A DNA stretch of 64,000 nucleotides from Methylibium sp035476815. Lineage in GTDB: Bacteria; Pseudomonadota; Gammaproteobacteria; Burkholderiales; Burkholderiaceae_C. Made by a program: the position numbers and the translations under genes. Of the stretch, positions 1 through 7,937 are shown piece after piece. The notes beneath the pieces were generated by a model that saw only the letters and a list, made by a program, of their open reading frames with translations, did not search any database and was not told the DNA's origin. Positions within the stretch are counted from its first letter, which is position 1; the number at the start of each line of letters is the position of its first letter. The DNA lies in the NCBI GenBank assembly GCA_035476815.1, contig DATILD010000007.1, forward strand, positions 1 to 64,000, written 5' to 3'.

Positions 1-984
1 TCCGCTGGTCTGGCAATGCGTGCGCAGCACCTTCGAGCGCTCGTCCCGTGCGCCGAGCCCCTCCATCACCCTGCACCACAGCACGCGCGCCGCGCGCAGC
101 TTGGCGACTTCCATGAAGAAGTTCATCCCGATGCCGAAGAAGAACGACAGCCGCGGCGCGAACGCGTCGATGTCGAGCCCGGCGGCCACCGCCCGCTGCG
201 CGTATTCCTTGCCGTCGGCGATGGTGAAGGCGAGCTCCTGCACCGCCGTCGCCCCGGCCTCGTGCATGTGATAGCCCGAGATCGAGATACTGTTGAACTT
301 GGGCATCTCGGCCGAACACCAGGCGATCACGTCGGAGACGATCCGCATGCTCGGCTCGGGCGGATAGATGTAGGTGTTGCGGACCATGAACTCCTTGAGG
401 ATGTCGTTCTGGATGGTCCCGCTGAGCTGGTCCTGCGCGACGCCCTGCTCCTCCGCCGCCACCACGTAGCCGGCCAGCACCGGCAGCACCGCGCCGTTCA
501 TCGTCATGGACACGCTCACCTTGTCGAGCGGGATGCCGTCGAACAGGATTTTCATGTCCTCGACCGAGTCGATCGCCACGCCGGCCTTGCCGACGTCACC
601 GGTCACACGCGGGTGGTCGCTGTCGTAGCCGCGGTGGGTGGCCAGGTCGAAGGCCACGCTGACGCCCTGGGCGCCGGCGGCTAGGCCCTTGCGGTAGAAG
701 TCGTTCGAGGCCTCGGCGGTCGAGAAGCCGGCGTACTGGCGGATCGTCCAGGGCCGCGAGGCGTACATCGTGGCCTGAGGGCCGCGCAGGAAGGGCTCGA
801 AGCCGGGCAGCGTGTCGGTGTGCGCCAGGCCCTGCAGGTCGGCCGCGGTGTAGATCGGCTTGACGGTCAGGCCCTCGGGCGTGACCCAGTTCAGCTTGCT
901 CAGGTCGCCGCCGGGCGATTGCTTGGCAGCCGCCTTTTGCCATGCGGCCAGGGCTTCGGGGCTGAGGGTCGGGCGGTCGGACAT
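1..984 (-). CDS. scpA: Methylmalonyl-CoA mutase large subunit, 5' part (runs off the window)
   Basis: This is the N-terminal 328 codons of the adenosylcobalamin-dependent mutase that interconverts succinyl-CoA and (R)-methylmalonyl-CoA in the cytosol. The start gives MSDRPTLSPEALAAWQ, followed by the family hallmarks TMYASRPWTIRQYAGFSTA near residue 75, GVSVAFDLATHRGYDSDHP near residue 110, and SISGYHMHEAGA near residue 230. The sequence leaves the window inside the RTHCQTSG motif, which marks the end of the TIM-barrel CoA-binding part. The B12-binding domain would lie beyond base 1. The start codon is ATG at 984; upstream is a 101-bp gap shared with a divergent GntR regulator. Identity is secure; whether it is the fused single-chain form cannot be seen. 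Confidence 0.93.
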   Translation of the reverse strand, partial: MSDRPTLSPEALAAWQKAAAKQSPGGDLSKLNWVTPEGLTVKPIYTAADLQGLAHTDTLPGFEPFLRGPQATMYASRPWTIRQYAGFSTAEASNDFYRKGLAAGAQGVSVAFDLATHRGYDSDHPRVTGDVGKAGVAIDSVEDMKILFDGIPLDKVSVSMTMNGAVLPVLAGYVVAAEEQGVAQDQLSGTIQNDILKEFMVRNTYIYPPEPSMRIVSDVIAWCSAEMPKFNSISISGYHMHEAGATAVQELAFTIADGKEYAQRAVAAGLDIDAFAPRLSFFFGIGMNFFMEVAKLRAARVLWCRVMEGLGARDERSKVLRTHCQTSG

Positions 985-1075
985 GGGCGTGCTTTCACGG
1001 TCGAGCGATGCGGGGCGCCGGGACGAGGGTTAGTCCGGCAAGGCGGTCGCTGGACGACCGCGCCGGGCGGGATCA

Positions 1076-1093
1076 TAATTCAAAAATGAATTA
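1076..1093. promoter_or_regulatory. Perfect inverted repeat over the regulator start codon
   Basis: TAATTC-AAAAAT-GAATTA is a perfect 6-bp inverted repeat with a 6-bp spacer in the divergent gap between methylmalonyl-CoA mutase and the GntR/FCD gene. It contains the ATG at 1086. A palindrome across a start codon of an HTH gene suggests an autoregulatory operator. Binding is inferred, not shown. Confidence 0.45.
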
Positions 1094-1796
1094 CGAAACA
1101 CCCGTTCGCCCCCCCGGCGAAGTTGGGGACGGTCCCGACGGGGCGCCTCCGCCCCCCCGCCAGGGCGCCGGCCTGCCGGAGCGCGCGCTGTACGAGCAGG
1201 TCGCCGAGGCGCTGCGTGCACGGATCCTGGCGCACCGGCTGGCGCCCGGCAGCTGGATCGACGAGAAGGCGCTGGCCACCGAATACGGCATCAGCCGCAC
1301 GCCGCTGCGCGAGGCCCTGAAGGTGCTGGCCTCCGAGGGGCTGGTGACGATGAAGCTGCGTCGCGGCGCCTATGTCACCGAGGTCTCGGCGCGCGACCAG
1401 GCCGAGGTCTTCCACCTGCTCGCGCTGCTGGAGGGCGACGCCGCCGGCGTGGTCGCCGCCGCGCTGCTGCCGGCCCAGCTCGACGAACTGGAGACGCTCC
1501 ACGCCGCCCTCGAAGCCGCGATCGACGACCGCGACGCCTTCTTCGCCGCCAACGAACGCTTCCACCTCCGGCTGCTGGAACTGGCCGACAACCGCTGGCG
1601 CATCCAGATGGTCGCCGACCTGCGCAAGGTCATGAAGCTGGCCCGCCACCATTCGCTGTTCAAGGAAGGTCGGCTCGACGCCTCGCTGGCCGAGCACCGC
1701 GCGATCATGGCCGCGCTGCGCGCACGCGACGCCGGCGCCGCCCAGCAGCGCATGCGCGAGCACATCGCCCTTGGCCGTGAAGCGGCCATGCACTGA
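1086..1796 (+). CDS. GntR family transcriptional regulator, FCD domain
   Basis: This 236-residue protein has a proline-rich N-terminal tail of about 30 residues, then a winged-helix GntR domain (about residues 30-95, with ALATEYGISRTPLREALKVLASEGLV as recognition region). An all-helical FCD effector domain follows (about residues 100-230), with the E..FH and H..I.AAL segments that normally supply metal and ligand contacts. FCD regulators sense small organic acids or acyl-CoAs. It is divergent from methylmalonyl-CoA mutase, so control of a propionate or methylmalonyl-CoA function is plausible. I chose ATG 1086 because the similarity begins after it; it has no clear Shine-Dalgarno. An in-frame ATG at 1008 is possible but would add unrelated residues and run through the promoter palindrome. 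Confidence 0.85.
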   Translation: MNYETPVRPPGEVGDGPDGAPPPPRQGAGLPERALYEQVAEALRARILAHRLAPGSWIDEKALATEYGISRTPLREALKVLASEGLVTMKLRRGAYVTEVSARDQAEVFHLLALLEGDAAGVVAAALLPAQLDELETLHAALEAAIDDRDAFFAANERFHLRLLELADNRWRIQMVADLRKVMKLARHHSLFKEGRLDASLAEHRAIMAALRARDAGAAQQRMREHIALGREAAMH

Positions 1797-1932
1797 GACT
1801 GCCGCGAGGCCGCAATCACCGATCCCCCGGCCCCGGGGGCTTTGCGCAGCGCAGCAAGGCCACCGCCGGCGGGCCCGACGACAATCCTCGCTCGGCGCCC
1901 CAGCCCCACTTTCCCCACTTCCCTCCCCGACC

Positions 1933-3060
1933 ATGCCCGCCCTGCTCCCCGACGTCGACCCCGACGGCCTGCTCGAATACTCGGTCGTCTACACCGACCG
2001 CGCGCTCAACCACATGTCAGCCCGCTTCCAGGGCGTGATGCGCGACATCTCGGCCGTGCTCAAGGAGGTCTACCGCGCGAAATCGGCGGTGGTCGTGCCG
2101 GGCAGCGGCACCTTCGGCATGGAGGCGGTGGCGCGCCAGTTCGCGACCGGCAAGAAGACCCTCGTGATCCGCAACGGCTGGTTCAGCTACCGCTGGACGC
2201 AGATCTTCGAGATGGGAGCGATCCCGGCCTCGTCGACCGTGCTGAAGGCACGCCGCGTCGGTGAAGGCAAGCAGGCGCCGTTCGCGCCGGCACCGATCGA
2301 GGAGGTGGTGGCCGCGATCCGCGAGCACCGGCCCGACATGGTGTTCGCGCCGCATGTCGAGACCGCGGCCGGCATGATCCTGCCCGACGACTACCTGAAG
2401 CGCGTCGCCGACGCGGTGCACGAGGTCGGCGGGATGTTCGTGCTCGACTGCATCGCCTCCGGCACGATCTGGGTCGACATGGCCGCCACCGGCGTCGACG
2501 TGCTGGTCAGTGCGCCGCAGAAGGGCTGGAGCGGCCCGCCCTGCGCCGCCTTCGTGATGCTGTCCGAGCGCGCCCGCGCGGCGATCGACGCCACCACCAG
2601 CACCAGCTTCGCCTGCGACCTGAAGAAGTGGCTGCAGATCATGGAAGCCTACGAGGGCGGCGCCCACGCCTACCACGCGACCATGCCGACCGACGCGCTG
2701 GCGCGGGTGCGCGACATCATGCTCGAGACCCGCGCCTACGGCTTCGACAAGGTCTGCGCCGAACAGCGCGAGCTCGGCGCCAAGGTCCGCGCGCTGATGG
2801 AGCGCAAGGGCATCCAGAGCGTCGCCGCGCCCGGCTTCCAGGCGCCCGGCGTCGTCGTCAGCTACACCGAGGACGCTGGCTTCCAGAACGGCAAGAAGTT
2901 CGCCGCCGAGGGCCTGCAGATCGCCGCCGGCGTGCCGCTGCAATGCGACGAGGGCGCGGACTTCCAGAGCTTCCGCGTCGGCCTGTTCGGGCTCGACAAG
3001 CTGCACAACGTCGACCGCAGCGTGGCGCAGCTCGACCGGGTGCTGCAGCGGCTGCTCTGA
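1933..3060 (+). CDS. Class V pyridoxal-phosphate aminotransferase (alanine/serine-glyoxylate type)
   Basis: This 375-residue fold-type I enzyme carries the class V landmarks: PGSGTFGMEAVARQ near residue 56 (phosphate-binding loop), a central FVLDCIASG segment holding the PLP Asp, and SAPQKGWSGPPCAAF, where the Lys would form the Schiff base. This set matches alanine-glyoxylate or serine-glyoxylate aminotransferases. The start ATG at 1933 is where similarity begins; the 136-bp gap after the GntR gene is C-rich and lacks a visible promoter, so both may be co-transcribed. The exact amino donor cannot be assigned from sequence. A 2-aminoethylphosphonate-pyruvate aminotransferase role is less likely because no phosphonate genes are nearby. 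Confidence 0.82.
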   Translation: MPALLPDVDPDGLLEYSVVYTDRALNHMSARFQGVMRDISAVLKEVYRAKSAVVVPGSGTFGMEAVARQFATGKKTLVIRNGWFSYRWTQIFEMGAIPASSTVLKARRVGEGKQAPFAPAPIEEVVAAIREHRPDMVFAPHVETAAGMILPDDYLKRVADAVHEVGGMFVLDCIASGTIWVDMAATGVDVLVSAPQKGWSGPPCAAFVMLSERARAAIDATTSTSFACDLKKWLQIMEAYEGGAHAYHATMPTDALARVRDIMLETRAYGFDKVCAEQRELGAKVRALMERKGIQSVAAPGFQAPGVVVSYTEDAGFQNGKKFAAEGLQIAAGVPLQCDEGADFQSFRVGLFGLDKLHNVDRSVAQLDRVLQRLL

Positions 3061-3582
3061 TGCGTTTGCGGCCCTGACTCATACGGATCTGCGTTCGATT
3101 GAATAGGCGTGACGGTTCGACCAGGCTGGGTCGAGATCCGTCCTTGATCGTAGGCGCGGTGGCCAAGGCCATCGGGTGGCCGACTGCGCTCATGCCCGGG
3201 GCTCACGTCCCAGGCGTTCGCCAGGCACAAACAGTCCACCGGACTGTCTGTGTCCGGGCTCACTCCCCCGGTCAGGCTGCGCCTGACCTCCTCCTTTACT
3301 TCGCTCCGTCGGCCACCCGACGTCCTTGGCAAGCACGAGGGTGGGCTTGAGACGGTCGAATGCCCACGAGCTGAGCAGATCAGGTCGGTGGGGCGCTCTG
3401 CGGAGCGAAGTAAGGGAGGAGACGACGGCCGCAGGCCGGCGGCGGGGGACATGAGCGCAGCAGAGCGCCCCGCCGGCCTGATCTCGCCACCAAGCGGCCG
3501 TGCTTGCGGCACCCGTTCCACCGACGGTCCGAGAGGCGCCGCGACCGTCGGCCGGTCTTGTCCGTTCGAAAGCAACCGCGTA
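3061..3582. repeat. Non-coding block of overlapping inverted repeats
   Basis: No convincing gene lies in these 522 bases. They hold three long imperfect inverted repeats: 3162-3184 with 3308-3330 (20 of 23 matched), 3288-3307 with 3402-3421 (19 of 20), and 3378-3401 with 3460-3483 (22 of 24). Two short perfect palindromes lie between them, at 3231-3247 (ACAGTCC-ACC-GGACTGT) and 3271-3287 (GTCAGGC-TGC-GCCTGAC). The long pairs cross one another, so all cannot form in one simple structure. This looks like layered copies of a dispersed extragenic repeat rather than one terminator. Both flanking genes end here, so read-through protection is also possible. Confidence 0.6.
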
Positions 3583-4014
3583 TCAGGGCCGCGCCGATGC
3601 GACGCGGCGTCTTTCCAGCGCTTCGTACAGCGCCATGCCGGCCAGCATCGCCGCCACGAACACGAACGCCTTGGTCTCGCCCATCCCGAGCGCGACCAGC
3701 GCCGGCCCAGGGCAGAAGCCCGCCACCCCCCAGCCGACCCCGAACAGCAGCCCGCCGACGACCAGCCGGCGGTCGATCTGCCGCGCGGTCGGCAGCTTCA
3801 TGTCGACGCCCAGCAAGGACCGCGTCCGCCGGCCCGCGATCGCGAACGCGACCGCACCGACCGCGATCGCACCGGCCATCACCAGCGCGAGCGACGGATC
3901 CCAGCCGCCGGCGAGGTCGAGGAAGCCCAGCACCTTGGCCGGATCGGCCATGCCGGAGACGATCAAGCCGAGGCCGAATACCAGTCCGGCGAGCAGCGCG
4001 GTCAACTGAGTCAT
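3583..4014 (-). CDS. DUF6691 / YeeE-YedE family membrane protein, second half-transporter
   Basis: This 143-residue polytopic membrane protein has four hydrophobic segments and the GVGWGVAGFCPGPALVALG motif near residue 92, the conserved Cys-containing signature of one half of YeeE/YedE sulfur transporters. In this subfamily the transporter is split into two small proteins, and this is the second of the pair, 11 bp downstream of the first. The family is thought to move thiosulfate or other reduced sulfur species across the inner membrane. With the persulfide-sensing repressor upstream, it likely exports or imports sulfide-derived sulfur. Start ATG 4014 is preceded by GAGGAGAACCGCG. The gene ends beside the repeat block. 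Confidence 0.85.
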   Translation of the reverse strand: MTQLTALLAGLVFGLGLIVSGMADPAKVLGFLDLAGGWDPSLALVMAGAIAVGAVAFAIAGRRTRSLLGVDMKLPTARQIDRRLVVGGLLFGVGWGVAGFCPGPALVALGMGETKAFVFVAAMLAGMALYEALERRRVASARP

Positions 4015-4025
4015 CGCGGTTCTCC

Positions 4026-4460
4026 TCAGGCGCCGATCAGGTGGCGCAGCACGTAGACGGTCGCGAAGCCCGCGCCCATGAAGGCCAGCGTCGCGACCAG
4101 CGAGCGCGGCGACAGTCGCGACAGGCCGCATACGCCGTGGCCGCTGGTGCAGCCCGAGCCGTAGCGCGTGCCGATGCCCACCAGCAGACCCGCGGCGACC
4201 AGGGCCGCGGTGCCGGCGTCGATCGTCGGCGCCGGCACCGCCGCGACCAGCCGCCACGCCAGCGGCGCGCCGATCAGACCCGCGAGAAAGGCCACGCGCC
4301 AGCCGATGTCGCCCTTGGCCGGCGCCAGCAACCCGCCGAGCACGCCGCTGATGCCGGCGACGCGGCCGTTGAGCAGCACGAACATCGCGGCGGCCAGGCC
4401 GACGAGCACGCCGCCCAGCAGCGCGGACCACGGCGTGAACAGACTCCAGGCGATCGTCAT
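4026..4460 (-). CDS. YeeE/YedE family membrane protein, first half-transporter
   Basis: This 144-residue inner-membrane protein carries GTRYGSGCTSGHGVCGLSR near residue 97, the diagnostic Cys-rich motif of YeeE/YedE (TsuA-like) sulfur transporters, between hydrophobic segments. Its start ATG at 4460 overlaps the stop codon of the upstream BigR-type gene by one base (TGATG) and is preceded by AAGGAG at good spacing, so translation is probably coupled. A TTG three bases upstream is a poorer start. Repressor, first half-transporter and second half-transporter form one minus-strand operon. The transported species (thiosulfate, sulfide-derived sulfane or polysulfide) is inferred from family and context. 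Confidence 0.88.
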   Translation of the reverse strand: MTIAWSLFTPWSALLGGVLVGLAAAMFVLLNGRVAGISGVLGGLLAPAKGDIGWRVAFLAGLIGAPLAWRLVAAVPAPTIDAGTAALVAAGLLVGIGTRYGSGCTSGHGVCGLSRLSPRSLVATLAFMGAGFATVYVLRHLIGA

Positions 4461-4777
4461 CAACGCTCCTTAGGGCAGTAGAGGCGGTAGAGCAGTTCGA
4501 GCAGTTCGAGCAGCTTCGCGTCGGCGACGCGGTAGTGGACATGCTTGCCGTCGCGGCGGGTGCTCACGACGCCCTCGTTGCGCAGCACGCCGAGCTGCTG
4601 CGACAGCGTGGGCTGGCGGATGTCGAGCCGCTCCTCCAGTTCGCCGACCGACATCTCGCCCTGCGAGAGCTGGCACAGCAGCAGCAGCCGGTCGGTGTTG
4701 GCCAGCAGCTTCAGCGCGCCGACGGCGTCGCCCGCGGCATGGCGCAGCAGGTCGGGGTCGATCAGGGTCTTGGGCAT
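4460..4777 (-). CDS. bigR: ArsR-family persulfide-sensing repressor, BigR/SqrR type
   Basis: This 105-residue winged-helix repressor matches BigR/SqrR rather than metal-sensing ArsR proteins. It has NTDRLLLLCQLSQGEMSVGEL with Cys35, the recognition helix QPTLSQQLGVLRNEGVV, and Cys101 in LYRLYCPKER at the C-terminus. The two Cys are 66 residues apart, the same spacing as the C41/C107 pair of SqrR. In that family the pair forms a tetrasulfide bridge with sulfane sulfur and releases DNA. Metal-site residues typical of ArsR or SmtB are absent. It is divergent from a persulfide dioxygenase-like gene across an operator-like palindrome (4795-4833), and its own operon holds the YeeE/YedE pair. I infer derepression by sulfide or polysulfide. 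Confidence 0.88.
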   Translation of the reverse strand: MPKTLIDPDLLRHAAGDAVGALKLLANTDRLLLLCQLSQGEMSVGELEERLDIRQPTLSQQLGVLRNEGVVSTRRDGKHVHYRVADAKLLELLELLYRLYCPKER

Positions 4778-4794
4778 CGCATCTCAAAACATCA

Positions 4795-4833
4795 GTTGAC
4801 AACAATATATTTCAATGTATATTGTTTGTCAAC
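4795..4833. promoter_or_regulatory. Divergent BigR-type operator/promoter
   Basis: An AT-rich 39-bp inverted repeat fills the gap between bigR and blh. The left arm GTTGACAACAATATA and the right arm TATATTGTTTGTCAAC differ by a single inserted base around the spacer TTTCAATG. GTTGAC and TATATT on the arms can serve as -35 and -10 elements in both directions, so repressor binding would occlude both promoters. AT richness in an otherwise ~70% GC sequence supports a regulatory site. Confidence 0.75.
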
Positions 4834-4845
4834 CCCAAGCTGCCG

Positions 4846-5748
4846 ATGTCCGCCGTCATGACCCCCCGCTCCACCACCCGCGCCTTCTTCGATCCGGCCA
4901 CCTGGACCGTGTCCTACGTGGTGTGGGACCACGCCACCCGCCACGCCGCGCTGATCGACCCGGTGCTGGACTACGACTTCAAGTCCGGCCGCACCGACAC
5001 GGCCTCGGCCGAACGCCTGCTCGCCTACGTCGCCGAGCAGGCGCTGACGGTCGAGTGGATCCTCGAGACCCATGCGCATGCCGACCACCTGTCCGCCGCG
5101 CGCTGGCTGCAGCAGCGCTGCGGCGGGCGCATCGCGATCGGCGAGCACATCCGCGAGGTGCAGGCGACCTTCAAACGGCTGTTCAACCTCGAGCGCGGCT
5201 TCCTGCCCGACGGCAGCCAGTTCGACCACCTGTTCGCCGACGACGAGGTCTTCCACATCGGCACGCTGGAGGCCCGGGCGCTGTGGGTGCCCGGTCACAC
5301 GCCGGCCGACATGGCCTACCTGATCGACGGCGCGGTGTTCGTCGGCGACACGCTGTTCATGCCCGACGTCGGCAGCGCGCGCGCCGACTTCCCCGGCGGC
5401 GATGCGCAGCGCCTCTACCGCTCGATGCGCCGGCTGCTGGACCTGCCGGCCGACACGGTGATGTACGTCTGCCACGACTACCCGCCGGCCTCGCGGGAGC
5501 CCGCCTGGCAGACCACGGTCACCGAGCAACGCAGTCACAACATCCATGCCCGCGACGGCATCGGCGAGGACGCCTTCGTCGCGATGCGCCAGGCGCGCGA
5601 CGCGACGCTCGAGGTGCCGACGCTGATCCTGCCGTCGATCCAGGTGAACGTGCGCGCCGGCCGGTTGCCGCCGGCCGACGACAACGGCGTGGCCTACCTG
5701 CGCATTCCCTTGAACGCCCTGCCGGGCAGCAGCCGGCGCGCCGCATGA
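4846..5748 (+). CDS. blh: MBL-fold sulfur dioxygenase-like protein Blh (persulfide dioxygenase family)
   Basis: This is a 300-residue metallo-beta-lactamase-fold protein of the Blh/ETHE1-like group, whose members oxidise glutathione persulfide to sulfite plus glutathione in the cytosol. The metal signature THAHADH (His76, His78, Asp80, His81) is followed by VPGHTPADM, the GDTLF Asp and the CHDY His, giving the one-iron site of persulfide dioxygenases. No rhodanese domain is fused and there is no signal peptide. It is divergent from the BigR-type repressor and overlaps the downstream SulP gene by ATGA, so the two are probably translationally coupled. Start ATG 4846 is chosen at the domain edge; ATG 4858 is an alternative. 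Neither has a strong Shine-Dalgarno. Confidence 0.87.
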   Translation: MSAVMTPRSTTRAFFDPATWTVSYVVWDHATRHAALIDPVLDYDFKSGRTDTASAERLLAYVAEQALTVEWILETHAHADHLSAARWLQQRCGGRIAIGEHIREVQATFKRLFNLERGFLPDGSQFDHLFADDEVFHIGTLEARALWVPGHTPADMAYLIDGAVFVGDTLFMPDVGSARADFPGGDAQRLYRSMRRLLDLPADTVMYVCHDYPPASREPAWQTTVTEQRSHNIHARDGIGEDAFVAMRQARDATLEVPTLILPSIQVNVRAGRLPPADDNGVAYLRIPLNALPGSSRRAA

Positions 5749-7487
5749 CGGCCGACGCGCACCCCCTGAAGCGCTGGCTGCCGACCCTGCCGGTCCTCGA
5801 CTGGGGCCGCCGCTACGACCGCGACACGCTGGTCGGCGACGTCTCGGCGGCGCTGATCGTGACGATCATGCTGATCCCGCAGAGCCTCGCCTATGCGCTG
5901 CTGGCGGGCCTGCCGCCCGAGGCCGGGCTGTATGCGAGCGTCGCGCCACTGGTGATGTACGCGCTGTTCGGCAGCAGCCGCGTGCTGGCCGTCGGGCCGG
6001 TGGCCGTCGTGTCGCTGATGACGGCCACCGCGATCGGCGGCATCGCCCAGGCCGGCGGACCATCGCCCTGGGCGGTGGCGCTGACGCTGGCCTTCCTGTC
6101 GGGTGCAATGCTGGTCGCGATGGGCCTGCTGCGGCTGGGCTTCCTGGCCAGCTTCCTGAGCCATCCGGTGATCTCGGGCTTCATCACCGCCTCGGCGCTG
6201 CTCATCGCCGCGAGCCAGCTCAAGTCCCTGCTCGGCATCCAGGCCGCGGGCAGCACGCTCGTCGAACAGCTCGCCGCGCTGCTGCCCCGGCTGACGCAGG
6301 CGCATGGGCTGACGCTCGCCATCGGCGTCTCGACGGTCGCGTTCCTGTTCTGGGTCCGCAGAGGGCTGGCACCGTGGCTGCGCGGTGCCGGCGTATCGGC
6401 GCGCGCGGCGGAGCTCTCGGCCAAGGCGGCGCCGGTGGCGGCCATCGTCGTCACCACCGCGCTGACCTGGGCCTTCGACTGGGCCCCGCAGGGCGTGCGC
6501 GTGGTCGGCGCGATCCCCGCCGGCCTGCCGCCCCCGACGCAGCCGCTCTGGGACCTCGAACTCTGGCGCCAGCTCGCGCTGCCGGCGCTGCTGATCAGCG
6601 TGGTCGGCTTCGTCGAATCGGTCTCGGTCGGGCAGACGCTGGCGGCCAAGCGCCGCGAGCGCATCGAACCCGACCAGGAGCTCGTCGCGCTCGGCGCCGG
6701 CAACCTGTCGGCCGCCTTCAGCGGCGGCTTCCCGGTGACCGGCGGCTTCGCGCGCTCGGTGGTCAACTTCGACGCCGGGGCGCGCACGCCGGCGGCCGGC
6801 GCCTACACCGCCGTCGCGCTGCTGTTCGCCTCGCTGGGCCTGACGCCGCTGCTGCACCACCTGCCGCACGCCACGCTGGCGGCGACCATCGTCGTCGCGG
6901 TGCTGTCGCTGGTGGACTTCGGCATCCTGGTGCGCACCTGGCGCTACTCGAAGGCCGACTTCGCGGCCGTGGCCGCGACGCTGGCGACCACGCTGGTGCT
7001 GGGGGTCGAGACCGGGCTCGTCACCGGCGTCGGCGTCTCGCTGGCGCTGTACCTGCTGCGCACCAGCCGGCCGCACATCGCGACCGTCGGGCTGGTGCCG
7101 GGCACCGAGCATTTCCGCAACGTGCTGCGGCATGCGGTCCGGGTCAGCCCGAAGCTGCTGAGCCTGCGGGTGGACGGCAGCCTGTACTTCGCCAACGCGC
7201 GCAGCCTGGAGGACCACGTCAACGATGCCGTCGCCGGCCAGCCGCAACTGGACCACGTGGTGCTGCAGTGCTCGGCGATCAACGACATCGACGCCAGCGC
7301 CCTGGAGAGCCTGGAGGCGATCGACCACCGCCTGCGCGAGGCCGGCATCGCCCTGCACCTGTCGGAGGTCAAGGGGCCGGTGATGGACCGGCTGCAATCG
7401 ACCGCCTTCCTGCGCGAGCTCAGCGGCCGCGTCTTCCTGACCCACTACCAGGCCGTCAGCGACCTGACGCCGGACGCGCTGCGCTGA
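5745..7487 (+). CDS. SulP family anion permease with STAS domain
   Basis: This 580-residue inner-membrane permease of the SLC26/SulP family begins with the conserved lead-in LVGDVSAALIVTIMLIPQSLAYALLAGLPPEAGLY. It continues with about ten or more membrane spans, including VGPVAVVSLMTATAI, and ends with a cytosolic STAS domain (about residues 460-565) containing VVLQCSAINDIDASALESLE. SulP proteins carry sulfate, sulfite, bicarbonate or other anions. Its start overlaps blh by four bases (ATGA), so it shares the BigR-type promoter. Removal of the sulfite or sulfate produced by persulfide oxidation is the simplest role. It ends two bases from the convergent soxR-like gene, with no room for a conventional terminator. 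Confidence 0.9.
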   Translation: MTADAHPLKRWLPTLPVLDWGRRYDRDTLVGDVSAALIVTIMLIPQSLAYALLAGLPPEAGLYASVAPLVMYALFGSSRVLAVGPVAVVSLMTATAIGGIAQAGGPSPWAVALTLAFLSGAMLVAMGLLRLGFLASFLSHPVISGFITASALLIAASQLKSLLGIQAAGSTLVEQLAALLPRLTQAHGLTLAIGVSTVAFLFWVRRGLAPWLRGAGVSARAAELSAKAAPVAAIVVTTALTWAFDWAPQGVRVVGAIPAGLPPPTQPLWDLELWRQLALPALLISVVGFVESVSVGQTLAAKRRERIEPDQELVALGAGNLSAAFSGGFPVTGGFARSVVNFDAGARTPAAGAYTAVALLFASLGLTPLLHHLPHATLAATIVVAVLSLVDFGILVRTWRYSKADFAAVAATLATTLVLGVETGLVTGVGVSLALYLLRTSRPHIATVGLVPGTEHFRNVLRHAVRVSPKLLSLRVDGSLYFANARSLEDHVNDAVAGQPQLDHVVLQCSAINDIDASALESLEAIDHRLREAGIALHLSEVKGPVMDRLQSTAFLRELSGRVFLTHYQAVSDLTPDALR

Positions 7488-7489
7488 GA

Positions 7490-7852
7490 TCAACCCTGCC
7501 GCAGCGACGGCAGCAGCCGATCCGACGCGGGAATCCGCGCGTCGCCGTCGATCTCGGTGGCGATCTGGGTGCAGACCGCGCGGCACAGCGTGGCGGCGCG
7601 CTGGCTCTGCAGGCGGTAGAAGATCTGCGTGCCTTCGCGCCGCTTGCCCAGGATGCCGGCGCGGTAGAGCGTCGCGAGGTGCTGCGACATGTTGGGCTGG
7701 GTCGCGTCGATCTCCTCGAGCAGCTGCGAGACGTTCTTCTCGCCGTTGCACAGCGCGCTGATGAGGCGCAGCCGGATCGGCGTCGAGAGGATGCCGAACA
7801 GCTCCGCCGCACTCGCGAAGACCTGGTCCGATTCGTCCGAATCCGTGCTCAC
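7490..7852 (-). CDS. soxR: ArsR-family sulfur-oxidation repressor, SoxR type (copy 1)
   Basis: This 120-residue winged-helix protein has the SoxR pattern: LSTPIRLRLISALCNGEKNVSQLL with Cys35, the recognition helix ATQPNMSQHLATLYRAGIL, and a C-terminal LCRAVC pair (Cys90, Cys94). Such Cys are proposed to sense sulfane or thiosulfate-derived sulfur in Sox repressors. The GTG start at 7852 is preceded by GGAGG six bases upstream and gives the usual length; longer readings add an unrelated Arg-rich tail. It is the last gene of the minus-strand sox region. A second, clearly homologous copy (16989-17312) sits at the other end of the locus, so the two repressors bracket the sox genes. Confidence 0.83.
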   Translation of the reverse strand: MSTDSDESDQVFASAAELFGILSTPIRLRLISALCNGEKNVSQLLEEIDATQPNMSQHLATLYRAGILGKRREGTQIFYRLQSQRAATLCRAVCTQIATEIDGDARIPASDRLLPSLRQG

Positions 7853-7937
7853 GCTTGACCTCCGCCTGCCTGCATGCCTCGCATCGTAACGGCTCCCGCT
7901 GCGAATGCGCCAGATGCGCAAGTACGCATGCAGCGAT

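Noticed and set aside
3162..3483. CRISPR array
   Set aside because: Repeats are inverted and crossing, not regularly spaced direct repeats, and there are no cas genes.
5694..7751. Minus-strand frame opposite the SulP gene
   Set aside because: Low-complexity Arg/Gln-rich translation with no family; the SulP reading is unambiguous.
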